Shown here in pieces: positions 35,814 through 43,245 of a stretch of 64,000 nt of DNA. Numbering within the stretch: the stretch's first letter is position 1; the number at the start of each line of letters is the position of its first letter. Position numbers and translations under genes: made by a program. Where the stretch lies: the NCBI RefSeq assembly GCF_036077095.1, contig NZ_CP107960.1, forward strand, positions 5,704,001 through 5,768,000. The letters are read 5' to 3'. The notes under the pieces are model-generated. The model had not been told where the DNA came from. It worked only from the letters and a program-made list of their open reading frames with translations, and searched no databases. This DNA comes from Streptomyces sp. NBC_00376 (GTDB lineage: Bacteria; Actinomycetota; Actinomycetes; Streptomycetales; Streptomycetaceae).

Positions 35814-37037
35814 TCAGCGGGACGTGTCGAAGACCTCGTCGCGGGTGGTGGCGAGGGCGCTCTCCAACGCGCCGCGCAGTACGGGGCGGTGCGTCACGTC
35901 CCCGGCGATCAGCCGGGGCCGGGAGGCCGCCAGCTGGGTGAGCTCGGACTCCACCCGGCAGCGCAGCTGCTCCCCGCCGGCTGCGATGACCTCGCCGGAC
36001 AGTACGACGATCTCCGGGTCGAGCACGGCGACCATGGAGGCGAGTCCGGTCGCGAGCCCGGTGGCGAACCGGTCGAGGAGCTGGACGTACGGGCCGTCCT
36101 CGCCGGCCTCCGCGGCCTCGGCGGCGCGGGTGAGCAGCCGGGCCGCGACCTCGTGGTGGGTGCCGGAGCCGCGGATCAGCTCGTCGTCGATGCCGAGTTC
36201 CCGGCCCAGCTGGGACAGCACCTGGGCGCCGGCCAGTTCCTGGAAGCCGCCCGCGTTCACCTTGGTGACCTGACGGACCAGCGGGGCGCCCGGCACCGGC
36301 AGGAAACCGACCTCGCCGGCGCCCCCGGTGAAACCGCGGTGCAGCCGTCCGTTGATGACGAGGGCGGCACCGAGCCCCTCCTCGTTCCACAGCAGGACGA
36401 AGTCGTCGTGCCCCCGCGCCGCGCCCAGCCGCTGCTCGGCCACCGCGACCAGGTTCACGTCGTTCTCGTACTCCACCGGCATCGGCAGGAAGGCGGCCAG
36501 CTCCTCCAGCAGCGTGGGGGAGTGCCAGCCAGGCAGGTGCGAGGCGTACCGCAGCCGCCCGGTACCGGGGTCGAAGGCGCCCGGGGTGCCGATGACGACC
36601 CGGTGCACATCGGAACGGGTGAGCCCGGCGTCCTTCACCGCCCCGTCCAGCGCCTCCGCCACCTGCCGCACCACACTGTCGGCCCGCCGCCCCGGGGTAC
36701 GCAGCTCGAACTCCCCGACCGTCTGCCCGGTCACATCGGCGACGGCGGCGACGATCCGGCGCGCGTTCACATCCAGCCCCGCGACATGGGCGGCCCGCGC
36801 GTTCACCCCGTACAACTGCGCGTTGGGCCCCGGCCGCCCCGCCACCGTCCCGGTCGCGACGACCAGCCCGGCCGCCTCCAGCCGCGCCAGCAACTGCGAG
36901 GCGGTCGGCTTGGAGAGCCCGGTCAGCTTCCCGATCCTGGTCCGCGAGAGGGGGCCGTGCTCCAGCAGCAGATCGAGGGCGGCCCGGTCGTTCATGGCCC
37001 GCAGAACGCGGGGGGTACCCGGTGTGGTTCCGGCCAT
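35814..37037 (-). CDS. csnR: ROK-family repressor (CsnR)
   Basis: About 407 residues from ATG at 37037; a GTG two codons earlier is an alternative. An N-terminal winged helix-turn-helix (RTRIGKLTGLSKPTASQLLARLE) is split over about residues 30-55. A ROK sugar-binding/kinase-like domain follows with VIGTPGAFDPGTG and a glycine-rich ATP-like site; the ROK zinc motif CxCGxxGC is absent. It leads a six-gene operon in the order R-E-F-G-H-K known from S. coelicolor csnR-K, where CsnR represses chitosan utilisation. A matching palindrome lies just upstream, so autoregulation is likely. Confidence 0.92.
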   Translation of the reverse strand: MAGTTPGTPRVLRAMNDRAALDLLLEHGPLSRTRIGKLTGLSKPTASQLLARLEAAGLVVATGTVAGRPGPNAQLYGVNARAAHVAGLDVNARRIVAAVADVTGQTVGEFELRTPGRRADSVVRQVAEALDGAVKDAGLTRSDVHRVVIGTPGAFDPGTGRLRYASHLPGWHSPTLLEELAAFLPMPVEYENDVNLVAVAEQRLGAARGHDDFVLLWNEEGLGAALVINGRLHRGFTGGAGEVGFLPVPGAPLVRQVTKVNAGGFQELAGAQVLSQLGRELGIDDELIRGSGTHHEVAARLLTRAAEAAEAGEDGPYVQLLDRFATGLATGLASMVAVLDPEIVVLSGEVIAAGGEQLRCRVESELTQLAASRPRLIAGDVTHRPVLRGALESALATTRDEVFDTSR

Positions 37038-37059
37038 GAGCACTGCACCTGCCCTCTGT

Positions 37060-37074
37060 TAGGAAAGTTTCCTA
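37060..37074. promoter_or_regulatory. CsnR operator palindrome
   Basis: TAGGAAA-G-TTTCCTA, a perfect 15-bp palindrome, lies 22 bp before the csnR ATG and at about +5 to +19 of the predicted transcript. From memory, published CsnR operators carry the same AGGAAA/TTTCCT core. Binding here would block initiation or escape. Confidence 0.85.
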
Positions 37075-37084
37075 TTCGGTGAGG

Positions 37085-37113
37085 ACCGTATGGCGCGGTT
37101 GCCGGTGCGTCAA
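37085..37113 (-). promoter_or_regulatory. csnR promoter
   Basis: On the minus strand TTGACG (37113-37108) and TACGGT (37090-37085) are separated by 17 bp, a near-consensus vegetative promoter for the HrdB sigma factor. The predicted start is near 37078, immediately before the operator. Confidence 0.82.
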
Positions 37114-37238
37114 TGGTCCGCATCGCTGTGGTGGCCAAAGTGTTACTTGAGGGGGCGCGCTCCGGGTCCGTGGCGGGCATTCTGTACGAGCGGCAATAGG
37201 GGGCGACCTGCTTCAGCCGGGCTTCGGGAGGGGGACCC

Positions 37239-37529
37239 GTGCCGGAACAGGCGCGAGGAGGCGGCGGATTACGCCGACGGCGACCACCGCTGCGGGCCTT
37301 GACCGGAAAGCTGGTGCTTGCCGCGGTGCTGCCGTCGACGGCAGTCGGCTCGCTCTCGTCCTGTGTGTTGACGAACGGTCCGGTGCCGATGAAGTCCGGT
37401 TTCCGGACGGAGGGGGACGGCATCGTCGTCGCCTACCCGGTCTGTGCCCCGGAATCGGTTTCGGGAGCCGGGATTCCGGTCGGCGTGGGCGGTGCCGGCC
37501 GTGGCGACGGGTTCAAGGCGCCGACCTGA
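37239..37529 (+). CDS. Small lipoprotein-like protein, possibly truncated
   Basis: 96 residues from GTG behind GGGAGGGGG. After an Arg-rich stretch, LVLAAVLPSTAVGSLSSC is a plausible lipoprotein signal with Cys at about residue 42. The mature part (VPMKSGFRTEGDGIVVAYPVC, split) looks like real protein, but it then becomes Gly-rich and stops 22 bp before a terminator. A full-length lipoprotein might be expected to be longer, so this may be a decaying gene. No function is assigned. Confidence 0.5.
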   Translation: MPEQARGGGGLRRRRPPLRALTGKLVLAAVLPSTAVGSLSSCVLTNGPVPMKSGFRTEGDGIVVAYPVCAPESVSGAGIPVGVGGAGRGDGFKAPT

Positions 37530-37551
37530 CCCGGGGTCCGGAGCAGCGGAA

Positions 37552-37580
37552 GGGGCACCCACAAGATGCGTGGGTGCCCC
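37552..37580. terminator. Bidirectional terminator between convergent genes
   Basis: GGGGCACCCAC and GTGGGTGCCCC form a perfect 11-bp stem with a 7-nt loop. It is shared by the small lipoprotein gene (+) and the MscS gene (-). Confidence 0.88.
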
Positions 37581-37599
37581 TCAACTGCTTTCCGGTCGG

Positions 37600-38664
37600 C
37601 TACTTCGAGATGTTCGGCGGGGTGATCGGGGCCGTGGCCAGCGACTGGGGCGAGGTGGTCGAGGCGTAGGCCGACGGGGCGGCCATGGAGGCCGACGGGT
37701 CGGCCTTGCTGGGCTCGTCCGCCTGGGCCGGGACGCCGCCGACGATGCGGATGCCCGCCTCGTCGAAGGCCCGCTTGATCCGCCAGCGCAGTTCGCGCTC
37801 CACGCCCAGCGCCTTGCCCGGCATCGTCTTCGCGCTCAGCCGGACCGTCATCGAGTCCAGGAGCACGGCGTCCAGGCCCAGGATCTCCACGGGGCCCCAC
37901 AGCCGCTCGTTCCAGGGGTCTTCCTTGGCCATGGCCGTGGCGGCCTCGGTGATCACCGTACGGACCTTGTCGAGGTCCTCGGTGGGGCGCACCGTCACGT
38001 CGACGCCGGCCGTCGACCAGCCCTGGCTGAGGTTGCCGATCCGCTTCACCTCGCCGTTGCGGACGTACCAGATCTCACCGTTGTCGCCGCGCAGCTTCGT
38101 GACCCGCAGGCCGACCTCTATGACCTCGCCGGAGGCGACGCCCGCGTCGACGGTGTCGCCCACGCCGTACTGGTCCTCCAGGATCATGAAGACACCGGAG
38201 AGGAAGTCGGTGACCAGGTTGCGCGCACCGAAACCGAGCGCCACGCCGGCCACACCGGCGGAGGCCAGCAGCGGGGCCAGGTTGATCTGGAAGGCGCCCA
38301 GGATCATCAGGGCGGCCGTGCCGAGGATCAGGAACGAAGCGACCGAGCGGAGTACCGAACCGATCGCCTCCGAGCGCTGACGGCGGCGTTCGGCGTTGAC
38401 CAGCAGCCCGCCGAGCGCGGTGCCCTCCACCGCCTGGGCGCTGCGGTTCATCCGTTCTATGAGTTTGGTGAGAGCACGCCGGATCGCGATCCGCAACGCG
38501 ATCGCGATCGCCGCGATGAGGATGATGCGCAGGCCGGTGTTCAGCCAGGTGGACCAATTCTCCTCCACCCAGCCCGCGGCGTCGCCGGCCTGTTTGGCGG
38601 CTTCGTCGAACGAGCTGCCGGGCCCGGGTGACGGGGCTGCGGCCAACAGGGCGGACAGGGACAC
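37600..38664 (-). CDS. Small-conductance mechanosensitive channel, MscS family
   Basis: 354 residues from GTG at 38664 with GGAGG seven bases upstream; a longer frame to 38979 has no ribosome site. Three hydrophobic segments occur at about 45-70, 125-145 and 150-175; the last, LLASAGVAGVALGFGARNLV, is the Gly/Ala-rich pore helix. A beta domain follows with VGDTVDAG and the C-terminal alpha/beta region. It would open under membrane tension to release solutes during osmotic downshock. The C-terminal tail is Pro/Ser/Thr-rich. Confidence 0.92.
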   Translation of the reverse strand: MSLSALLAAAPSPGPGSSFDEAAKQAGDAAGWVEENWSTWLNTGLRIILIAAIAIALRIAIRRALTKLIERMNRSAQAVEGTALGGLLVNAERRRQRSEAIGSVLRSVASFLILGTAALMILGAFQINLAPLLASAGVAGVALGFGARNLVTDFLSGVFMILEDQYGVGDTVDAGVASGEVIEVGLRVTKLRGDNGEIWYVRNGEVKRIGNLSQGWSTAGVDVTVRPTEDLDKVRTVITEAATAMAKEDPWNERLWGPVEILGLDAVLLDSMTVRLSAKTMPGKALGVERELRWRIKRAFDEAGIRIVGGVPAQADEPSKADPSASMAAPSAYASTTSPQSLATAPITPPNISK

Positions 38665-38984
38665 GGTGGGACCTCCAGATGGGCGACGGCCGTCCGACCA
38701 CACTAACGGGGCATCGGGAATGTTCCGTTGCCCCGACAGAGCGGCGAGAAACGCCTCAACCGGGGGATACCGGGGGCGATGAGCGGCGGCGGGACGGTAC
38801 CTGCGGCGGCCTTCTGTGGCCGATCGCACACCCGGCGGGCCCGTCCGCGGCAGGTGGCCGGGAGAAAAATCCTCCCGGCCCGTTACCCGCACGTGGTGGC
38901 GCTCCGACCAGGCAGGAGTAGAGACTGAGATCGGATCGTCCCGGCGCGAGCCACGCGCCGCCGGCGTACAAGGAGGCATCCACC
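38665..38984. other. Divergent intergenic region between MscS and HNH genes
   Basis: 320 bp with no coding sequence I would accept. The MscS ribosome site (GGAGG) and the HNH site (AAGGAGG at 38970-38976) lie at its ends. A hairpin is present at 38856-38880. No confident promoter boxes were seen. Confidence 0.6.
38856..38880. repeat. Hairpin upstream of the HNH nuclease gene
   Basis: GGCCGGGAG and CTCCCGGCC form a 9-bp stem with the AT-rich loop AAAAATC, about 105 bp before the HNH start. It could be a 5' untranslated-region structure. Confidence 0.5.
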
Positions 38985-39521
38985 GTGCCGCATGTCCTGG
39001 TTCTCAACGCGTCGTACGAGCCGCTCGGCGTCGTACCGCTCCGCCGCGCGCTCGTCCTCGTCCTCGAAAACAAGGCCATCTGCCTGGAGGAGACCGGCGC
39101 CCTCATGCACAGTGCCACCCGGGCCGTCCCGGCCCCCAGCGTCGTCCGCCTGAAGCGGTTCGTACGGGTTCCCTACCGGGGGCCCGTACCGCTGACCCGC
39201 AGGGCGCTGTTCGCCCGGGACGGGGGGCGCTGCATGTACTGCGGCGCCGCCGCGACCAGCGTCGACCACGTGATTCCGCGCAGCCGCGGCGGACAGCACG
39301 CCTGGGACAACGTGGTGGCGGCCTGCCGCCGCTGCAACCACGTCAAGGCGGACCGGCATCTGCCGGAGCTCGGCTGGCGGCTGCACCAGCAACCCGCCCC
39401 GCCGACCGGCCTCGCCTGGCGGATCATCGGCACGGGACACCGTGACCCGCGCTGGTTGCCGTACTTGCAACCGTTCGGCGCGGACGACGCCATGGCCCGG
39501 ATCGACGGCATTTCTGCCTAG
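38985..39521 (+). CDS. HNH endonuclease
   Basis: 178 residues from GTG with AAGGAGG nine bases upstream. The HNH/beta-beta-alpha-metal fold lies at about residues 70-125: zinc Cys pairs in CMYCG and CRRCN, and the catalytic His in SVDHVIPRSRGG. The N-terminal domain (VLVLNASYEPLGV) is characteristic of a widespread actinobacterial HNH family. It could cut DNA, but the role of this conserved, stand-alone chromosomal form is unknown. A terminator follows directly. Confidence 0.9.
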   Translation: MPHVLVLNASYEPLGVVPLRRALVLVLENKAICLEETGALMHSATRAVPAPSVVRLKRFVRVPYRGPVPLTRRALFARDGGRCMYCGAAATSVDHVIPRSRGGQHAWDNVVAACRRCNHVKADRHLPELGWRLHQQPAPPTGLAWRIIGTGHRDPRWLPYLQPFGADDAMARIDGISA

Positions 39522-39522
39522 G

Positions 39523-39565
39523 GATCCGGGCCTTTGTCGTCCCTGGGACGTCGAAGGCCCGGATC
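39523..39565. terminator. Bidirectional terminator between HNH and GH84 genes
   Basis: GATCCGGGCCTT and AAGGCCCGGATC form a perfect 12-bp stem around 19 nt; the stem starts 2 bp after the HNH stop. Confidence 0.82.
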
Positions 39566-39577
39566 GCCGCTCCGCCG

Positions 39578-42500
39578 CTACTCCGTTGCGGCGACGGCGT
39601 AAGCCTCCACCGACCAGAGCGAGTAGCCGAACTCGCTGCCCCGGGCATCGCCCTGGACCCTGAGGTAGCGGGCGTCCTTCGCGTCCATCCGGACCGACTC
39701 GCGCCCGCCCCTGCCGTCCCGGACGGTCGCCGCCGTGCGCCAGCTGCGGCCGTCCGAGGAGACCTGGAGCCGGTAGCGGGTGGCGTACGCGTCCTGCCAG
39801 TGCAGCACCACCCGGCCGATCCGGGCGGTCCGGGGCAGTTCCGCCTGCCACCAGGCGTTGTCCTCGACCGGGGAGGACCAGCGGGTCTCCGGATCGCCGT
39901 CGGCGGCGGCCGACGCCGGGAAGTCCGGGGTCTCGTCGCCGGACGAGGACGCGGTGGCGGTACGCAGCAGATCGGGGCCCGCGGTGCGCGGGAACGCCCG
40001 GACGGTGAGCGTGCTGCGCTCGTCGCCGAAGCTGAAGGGCACCTCGTACTCCCCGGCCGGGGTGCCCGCCGGGACCGTGATCTCGACGGGGACATCGGTA
40101 CGGGAACCGCGCGCCACCCTCGTCTGCTTCGGGATGGCCACCTTGATGCCCTTGGGCGCCTGCGCGGTGAGCGCGCCCCGCACCTCGGCGGGGCGCCGGG
40201 CGGCCAGGCGTGCCTCGACCCGCTGCGGACCGCCGCCGATCTCGGCGTCCGTCTCACCGCGCGCCAGATCGAGCCGGGCCGCGGGCTCGTCGCCGAACCA
40301 GGGCACGAGCGCGTGCACCCGGGGAGCCGGCAGCGGGGCGCTTCCCGGGGCGCCGGCTCCCGGGGCCATCGGCGCCACCGTGCGGGAGATGATCGGGGGC
40401 ATCGCCGGGCCGCCCGTGGGCCAGCTGATCCGTATCGCGTCGGCCCGCAGCCCGTTGCCCGCCGTCTGGGTCCAGCCGCTCTCCGACAACGCGCCCAGGC
40501 GGCGCCAGCCCTCGCCGGGCACATGGGCCTCCAGCGCCGCGCCGGCCACCGTGCCGCCGTCGGGCAGGGTCATCGCCGTCACGGCTTCCACCGGGCGGGC
40601 CCGGTCCAGCCGGACCGTGTGGCTGCCCGGAGCCTTCGTGACCGTACCGGCGTCGCGGTCCGCGCCAGTCCAGGCGTCCGCCTCCCGGCGCACCCGGTCC
40701 AGGAACGGGCCCAGCACCCCCTTGCCGACCGTCGCGCCGTCCGCCTTCGCGGCCTTGCGCAGCGGCTCCAGGGCCAGCGAGGCCTTCCAGGCGGCGGCGC
40801 CGTCGCCGCGCGACTGGGCCTGGAGCAGATCCACCGCCAGCTCACCCGCCCGGCCGTACCGGGACAACTGCTCCGTCCACGGCCGCACTTCGCCGTCCAG
40901 ACGCCCGTCCGCCAGGCCCTTCAGCCGCTGCGGCGCCTCCCGCATCACGGTGAACGCCTCCCGCAGCCCGCGCGCCGCGTCGTCCCGCGCCGTGGTGTCG
41001 TGCGCCGCACGGGTCTTCCAGAACGCGGCCAGCAGCGGCCGCAGATACGCGGACTCGTCACCGCCCAGCACCGATGCCGCGCTGTTCCCGGCCAGCGCGC
41101 GCAGTGCCTCCCTGGTACGCGCGTCACCGCCCGCAAGGTCGTCGATCGCCGCCTGCCAGGACTCCTGCGGTTGGTAACCCTTCGGGTTCCAGGCGAAGTC
41201 GGCGGCGGTGAACAGCGGAATGCGGGACGCGGACGGCTGCTCCATCGCGTTGGCGAGCAGTGCCGCGGAACCGGTGGCCACCGCCGGGTCCCGGCCGGTG
41301 TACGGGCCGAGGAATATCCGGTCCTGGGCGTAGTCGTTGACGGGGTAGTTGTCCATCGTGACCAGCGGGTGCCCGAACGCGGCGCGGGCGCCGGCCAGTT
41401 CCCCGCCGGTGATGGTCTTCGGTACGACCCCGACACCGGTCCAGGCGATCTGGACCCGGTCGTCCAGCTCCGCGGCGAGCGCCTCGCGGTAGTCGGTGGA
41501 CCCGTCCTGGTAGAACTCCGTCGGCATCACCGACAGCGGCTGCGAACCCGGATACCGCTCCGCGAGGTGCCGCGCCACCTCGCCGGCCACCCGCGCCTGC
41601 GCCCTGGCCGCCGCCTGCGGGCCGCTGCCGAAGGTGTCGGCGTCGCTGTCGCAGTGCCATTCGCTGTAGCTGACGTCCTGGAACTGGAGCTGGAAGACCC
41701 GCACGCCCAGCGCCCACATCGCGTCGAGCTTCTTCGTCAGCGCCTTCACGTCGCCGGCCGACGACATGCACATGGCCTGGCCGGGGGCGACGGCCCAGCC
41801 GAGCGTCACGTGCTCGGCGCGGGCCCGCTCGGCCAGTGCCCGGAAGTCGGCACGCCGGTCGGCCGGGTAGGGGTCGCGCCAACGGGCCTGGCGGTACGGG
41901 TCGTCGCCCGCCGCGTACAGATACCTGTTCTGCTTCGTGCGCCCCATGAAGCCGATCTGGGCCAGCCGCTCCTCGCGGGTCCACGGCTGCCCGTAGAAGC
42001 CCTCGGTCATCCCGCGCACGGCGGTGCCCGGCCAGTCCCTGACGGTGACCCCGGCGACGCTTCCGTCCCGGATCAGCTGACGCAGGGTCTGCACGCCGTG
42101 GAAGAGGCCGTCCTCGCCGACACCGTCCACCGCGACGGTGTCCCGGCCCGCGACCCGGCCGACCGCGATCCGGTAGCCCCCGGAGGGCAGGTCGCCGCGC
42201 TCGGAGGCGTGCAGCGTGCGCAGCGCGTCGCGGGCGCCGTCGCCGCCGAGCCTGATGACCGGGCCGCGGCCGGGCATGGCCCCGTGGACGGTCCGCACGC
42301 CCGCGTCCCGCAGGATGCGCCGGAGCGCGTCGACCGCGTACGGATCGGCGTGCGCGTCGGCGACGAGGGTGACCTCGGCCGAGAGCGGTACGGAAGTTCC
42401 GGCGGCCTCGATGGACTGCGGCCGGGGCCATACGGCGGGCAGCCCGCCGTCGTCCGCGCGGTCGGGGGTGGTGACGGCGGGGGAGCCGGGTGCCGAAGGG

Positions 42501-42592
42501 GCCGCGACGGCGGCCGGGGTTCCCGTGGAGAGCAGTCCGCCGAGCACCGCGACCGCGATGGCCGCCGCCTGCTTTCCGCGCCTGAGCCGCAT
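39578..42592 (-). CDS. Secreted GH84-type beta-N-acetylglucosaminidase with CBM32
   Basis: 1,004 residues from ATG at 42592 (GGGAG upstream). A signal peptide (about 1-31) is followed by a GH20b-like N-terminal domain, then a GH84 barrel: TEGFYGQPW, FMGRTKQNRYLYA and DDPYRQARWRDPYP at about 196-245. A C-terminal F5/8 type C (CBM32) domain spans about 860-1004. Where GH84 enzymes carry the catalytic Asp-Asp pair this protein reads LQFQDVSYSEW, so the first Asp is Gln305. It should act on terminal N-acetylglucosamine of extracellular glycans, but activity is not certain given that change. Confidence 0.88.
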   Translation of the reverse strand: MRLRRGKQAAAIAVAVLGGLLSTGTPAAVAAPSAPGSPAVTTPDRADDGGLPAVWPRPQSIEAAGTSVPLSAEVTLVADAHADPYAVDALRRILRDAGVRTVHGAMPGRGPVIRLGGDGARDALRTLHASERGDLPSGGYRIAVGRVAGRDTVAVDGVGEDGLFHGVQTLRQLIRDGSVAGVTVRDWPGTAVRGMTEGFYGQPWTREERLAQIGFMGRTKQNRYLYAAGDDPYRQARWRDPYPADRRADFRALAERARAEHVTLGWAVAPGQAMCMSSAGDVKALTKKLDAMWALGVRVFQLQFQDVSYSEWHCDSDADTFGSGPQAAARAQARVAGEVARHLAERYPGSQPLSVMPTEFYQDGSTDYREALAAELDDRVQIAWTGVGVVPKTITGGELAGARAAFGHPLVTMDNYPVNDYAQDRIFLGPYTGRDPAVATGSAALLANAMEQPSASRIPLFTAADFAWNPKGYQPQESWQAAIDDLAGGDARTREALRALAGNSAASVLGGDESAYLRPLLAAFWKTRAAHDTTARDDAARGLREAFTVMREAPQRLKGLADGRLDGEVRPWTEQLSRYGRAGELAVDLLQAQSRGDGAAAWKASLALEPLRKAAKADGATVGKGVLGPFLDRVRREADAWTGADRDAGTVTKAPGSHTVRLDRARPVEAVTAMTLPDGGTVAGAALEAHVPGEGWRRLGALSESGWTQTAGNGLRADAIRISWPTGGPAMPPIISRTVAPMAPGAGAPGSAPLPAPRVHALVPWFGDEPAARLDLARGETDAEIGGGPQRVEARLAARRPAEVRGALTAQAPKGIKVAIPKQTRVARGSRTDVPVEITVPAGTPAGEYEVPFSFGDERSTLTVRAFPRTAGPDLLRTATASSSGDETPDFPASAAADGDPETRWSSPVEDNAWWQAELPRTARIGRVVLHWQDAYATRYRLQVSSDGRSWRTAATVRDGRGGRESVRMDAKDARYLRVQGDARGSEFGYSLWSVEAYAVAATE

Positions 42593-42951
42593 CCCCGTCT
42601 CCCTCGTTCCCGCCGCTGGTCCCCGGCGCTTCCCGTTCCGCCGCTGGTCTCCGGCGTTCCGGCTGGTGGGCTCCGAGCCCACCACCCGCGCGCGAGGGTG
42701 TCAATGCGCGTGGGTGGTGTGCCGGAAATGCCTGATGTCGCGGACGGGGTGAGCGGCGGCGGGGCGCGGCGGCGGACGCCAAAGATGACGCCGGATGGCC
42801 GAAAAGAGCGGACAACTTGCGGGGAACCGGCCTGCGGGGAACGGAATGTGACCCAGGGCACGTTGGACTCGTTGTGATGACGCCTACGTCTGTGGTCGAG
42901 TCCGCCGGGTAGGTCTGCTGTGTCCTGTCACCCCACGGCCAGGAGGCCGCC
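42593..42951. other. Intergenic region between GH84 and malQ operon
   Basis: 359 bp without a supportable gene. It contains a candidate promoter for the rightward operon at 42863-42890. The GH84 promoter should also be here, but no clear boxes were seen on the minus strand. Confidence 0.55.
42863..42890 (+). promoter_or_regulatory. Candidate promoter of the repeat peptide-malQ operon
   Basis: TTGGAC and TACGTC with a 16-bp spacer, about 60 bp before the ribosome site of the small repeat-peptide gene. Confidence 0.45.
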
Positions 42952-43245
42952 ATGCCCGCCGCCGCACAGCTTCTGCTCTCCGCCCTCTCCGGACAGGTGC
43001 CGGACACCACCGCCCCGCCGGGCGACGCGGCCCCCGTGCCCGGCCCGCTCCCGGCGCCCGCGCCCCGCACCGGCCCGCTGACGAGCGAGTCGCCGCTCAC
43101 CGATGCGATACCCCTCACCAGCGAGCCGCCGCTCGCCGACGCCACGCCTCTGACCAGCGAACCCCCGCTCGCCGTAAACGCCCCGCTGACCAGCGAGCCG
43201 GCCACCTCCGGCGGCGCGTGGGGCATGGAGTCCCCAGGAGTCTGA
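42952..43245 (+). CDS. Small repeat peptide directly upstream of malQ
   Basis: 97 residues; ATG preceded by AGGAGG. After a short Ala/Pro-rich start the sequence is four to five copies of an 11-12 residue unit close to PLTSEPPLADAT. There is no signal peptide or known domain. The TGA stop is followed immediately by the malQ ATG, so translation should be coupled. It may serve mainly as a translated leader. The opposite strand also reads as repeats (SLVSG/SLVRG), but without a ribosome site. The ribosome site and junction favour this strand. Confidence 0.55.
   Translation: MPAAAQLLLSALSGQVPDTTAPPGDAAPVPGPLPAPAPRTGPLTSESPLTDAIPLTSEPPLADATPLTSEPPLAVNAPLTSEPATSGGAWGMESPGV
43079..43200. repeat. 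Degenerate 33-36 bp direct repeats
   Basis: Copies begin at CTGACGAGCGAG (43079), CTCACCAGCGAG, CTGACCAGCGAA and CTGACCAGCGAG, coding PLTSE units. The unit length and coding context rule out a CRISPR array. Confidence 0.75.

Noticed and set aside
39800..42877. 1,025-residue plus-strand open frame opposite the GH84 gene
   Set aside because: Shadow of a gene with well-supported signal peptide, GH84 and CBM32 motifs; no ribosome site or domain.
43079..43200. Direct repeats as a possible CRISPR array
   Set aside because: Units are contiguous, degenerate and in frame as coding repeats; there are no distinct spacers or cas genes.
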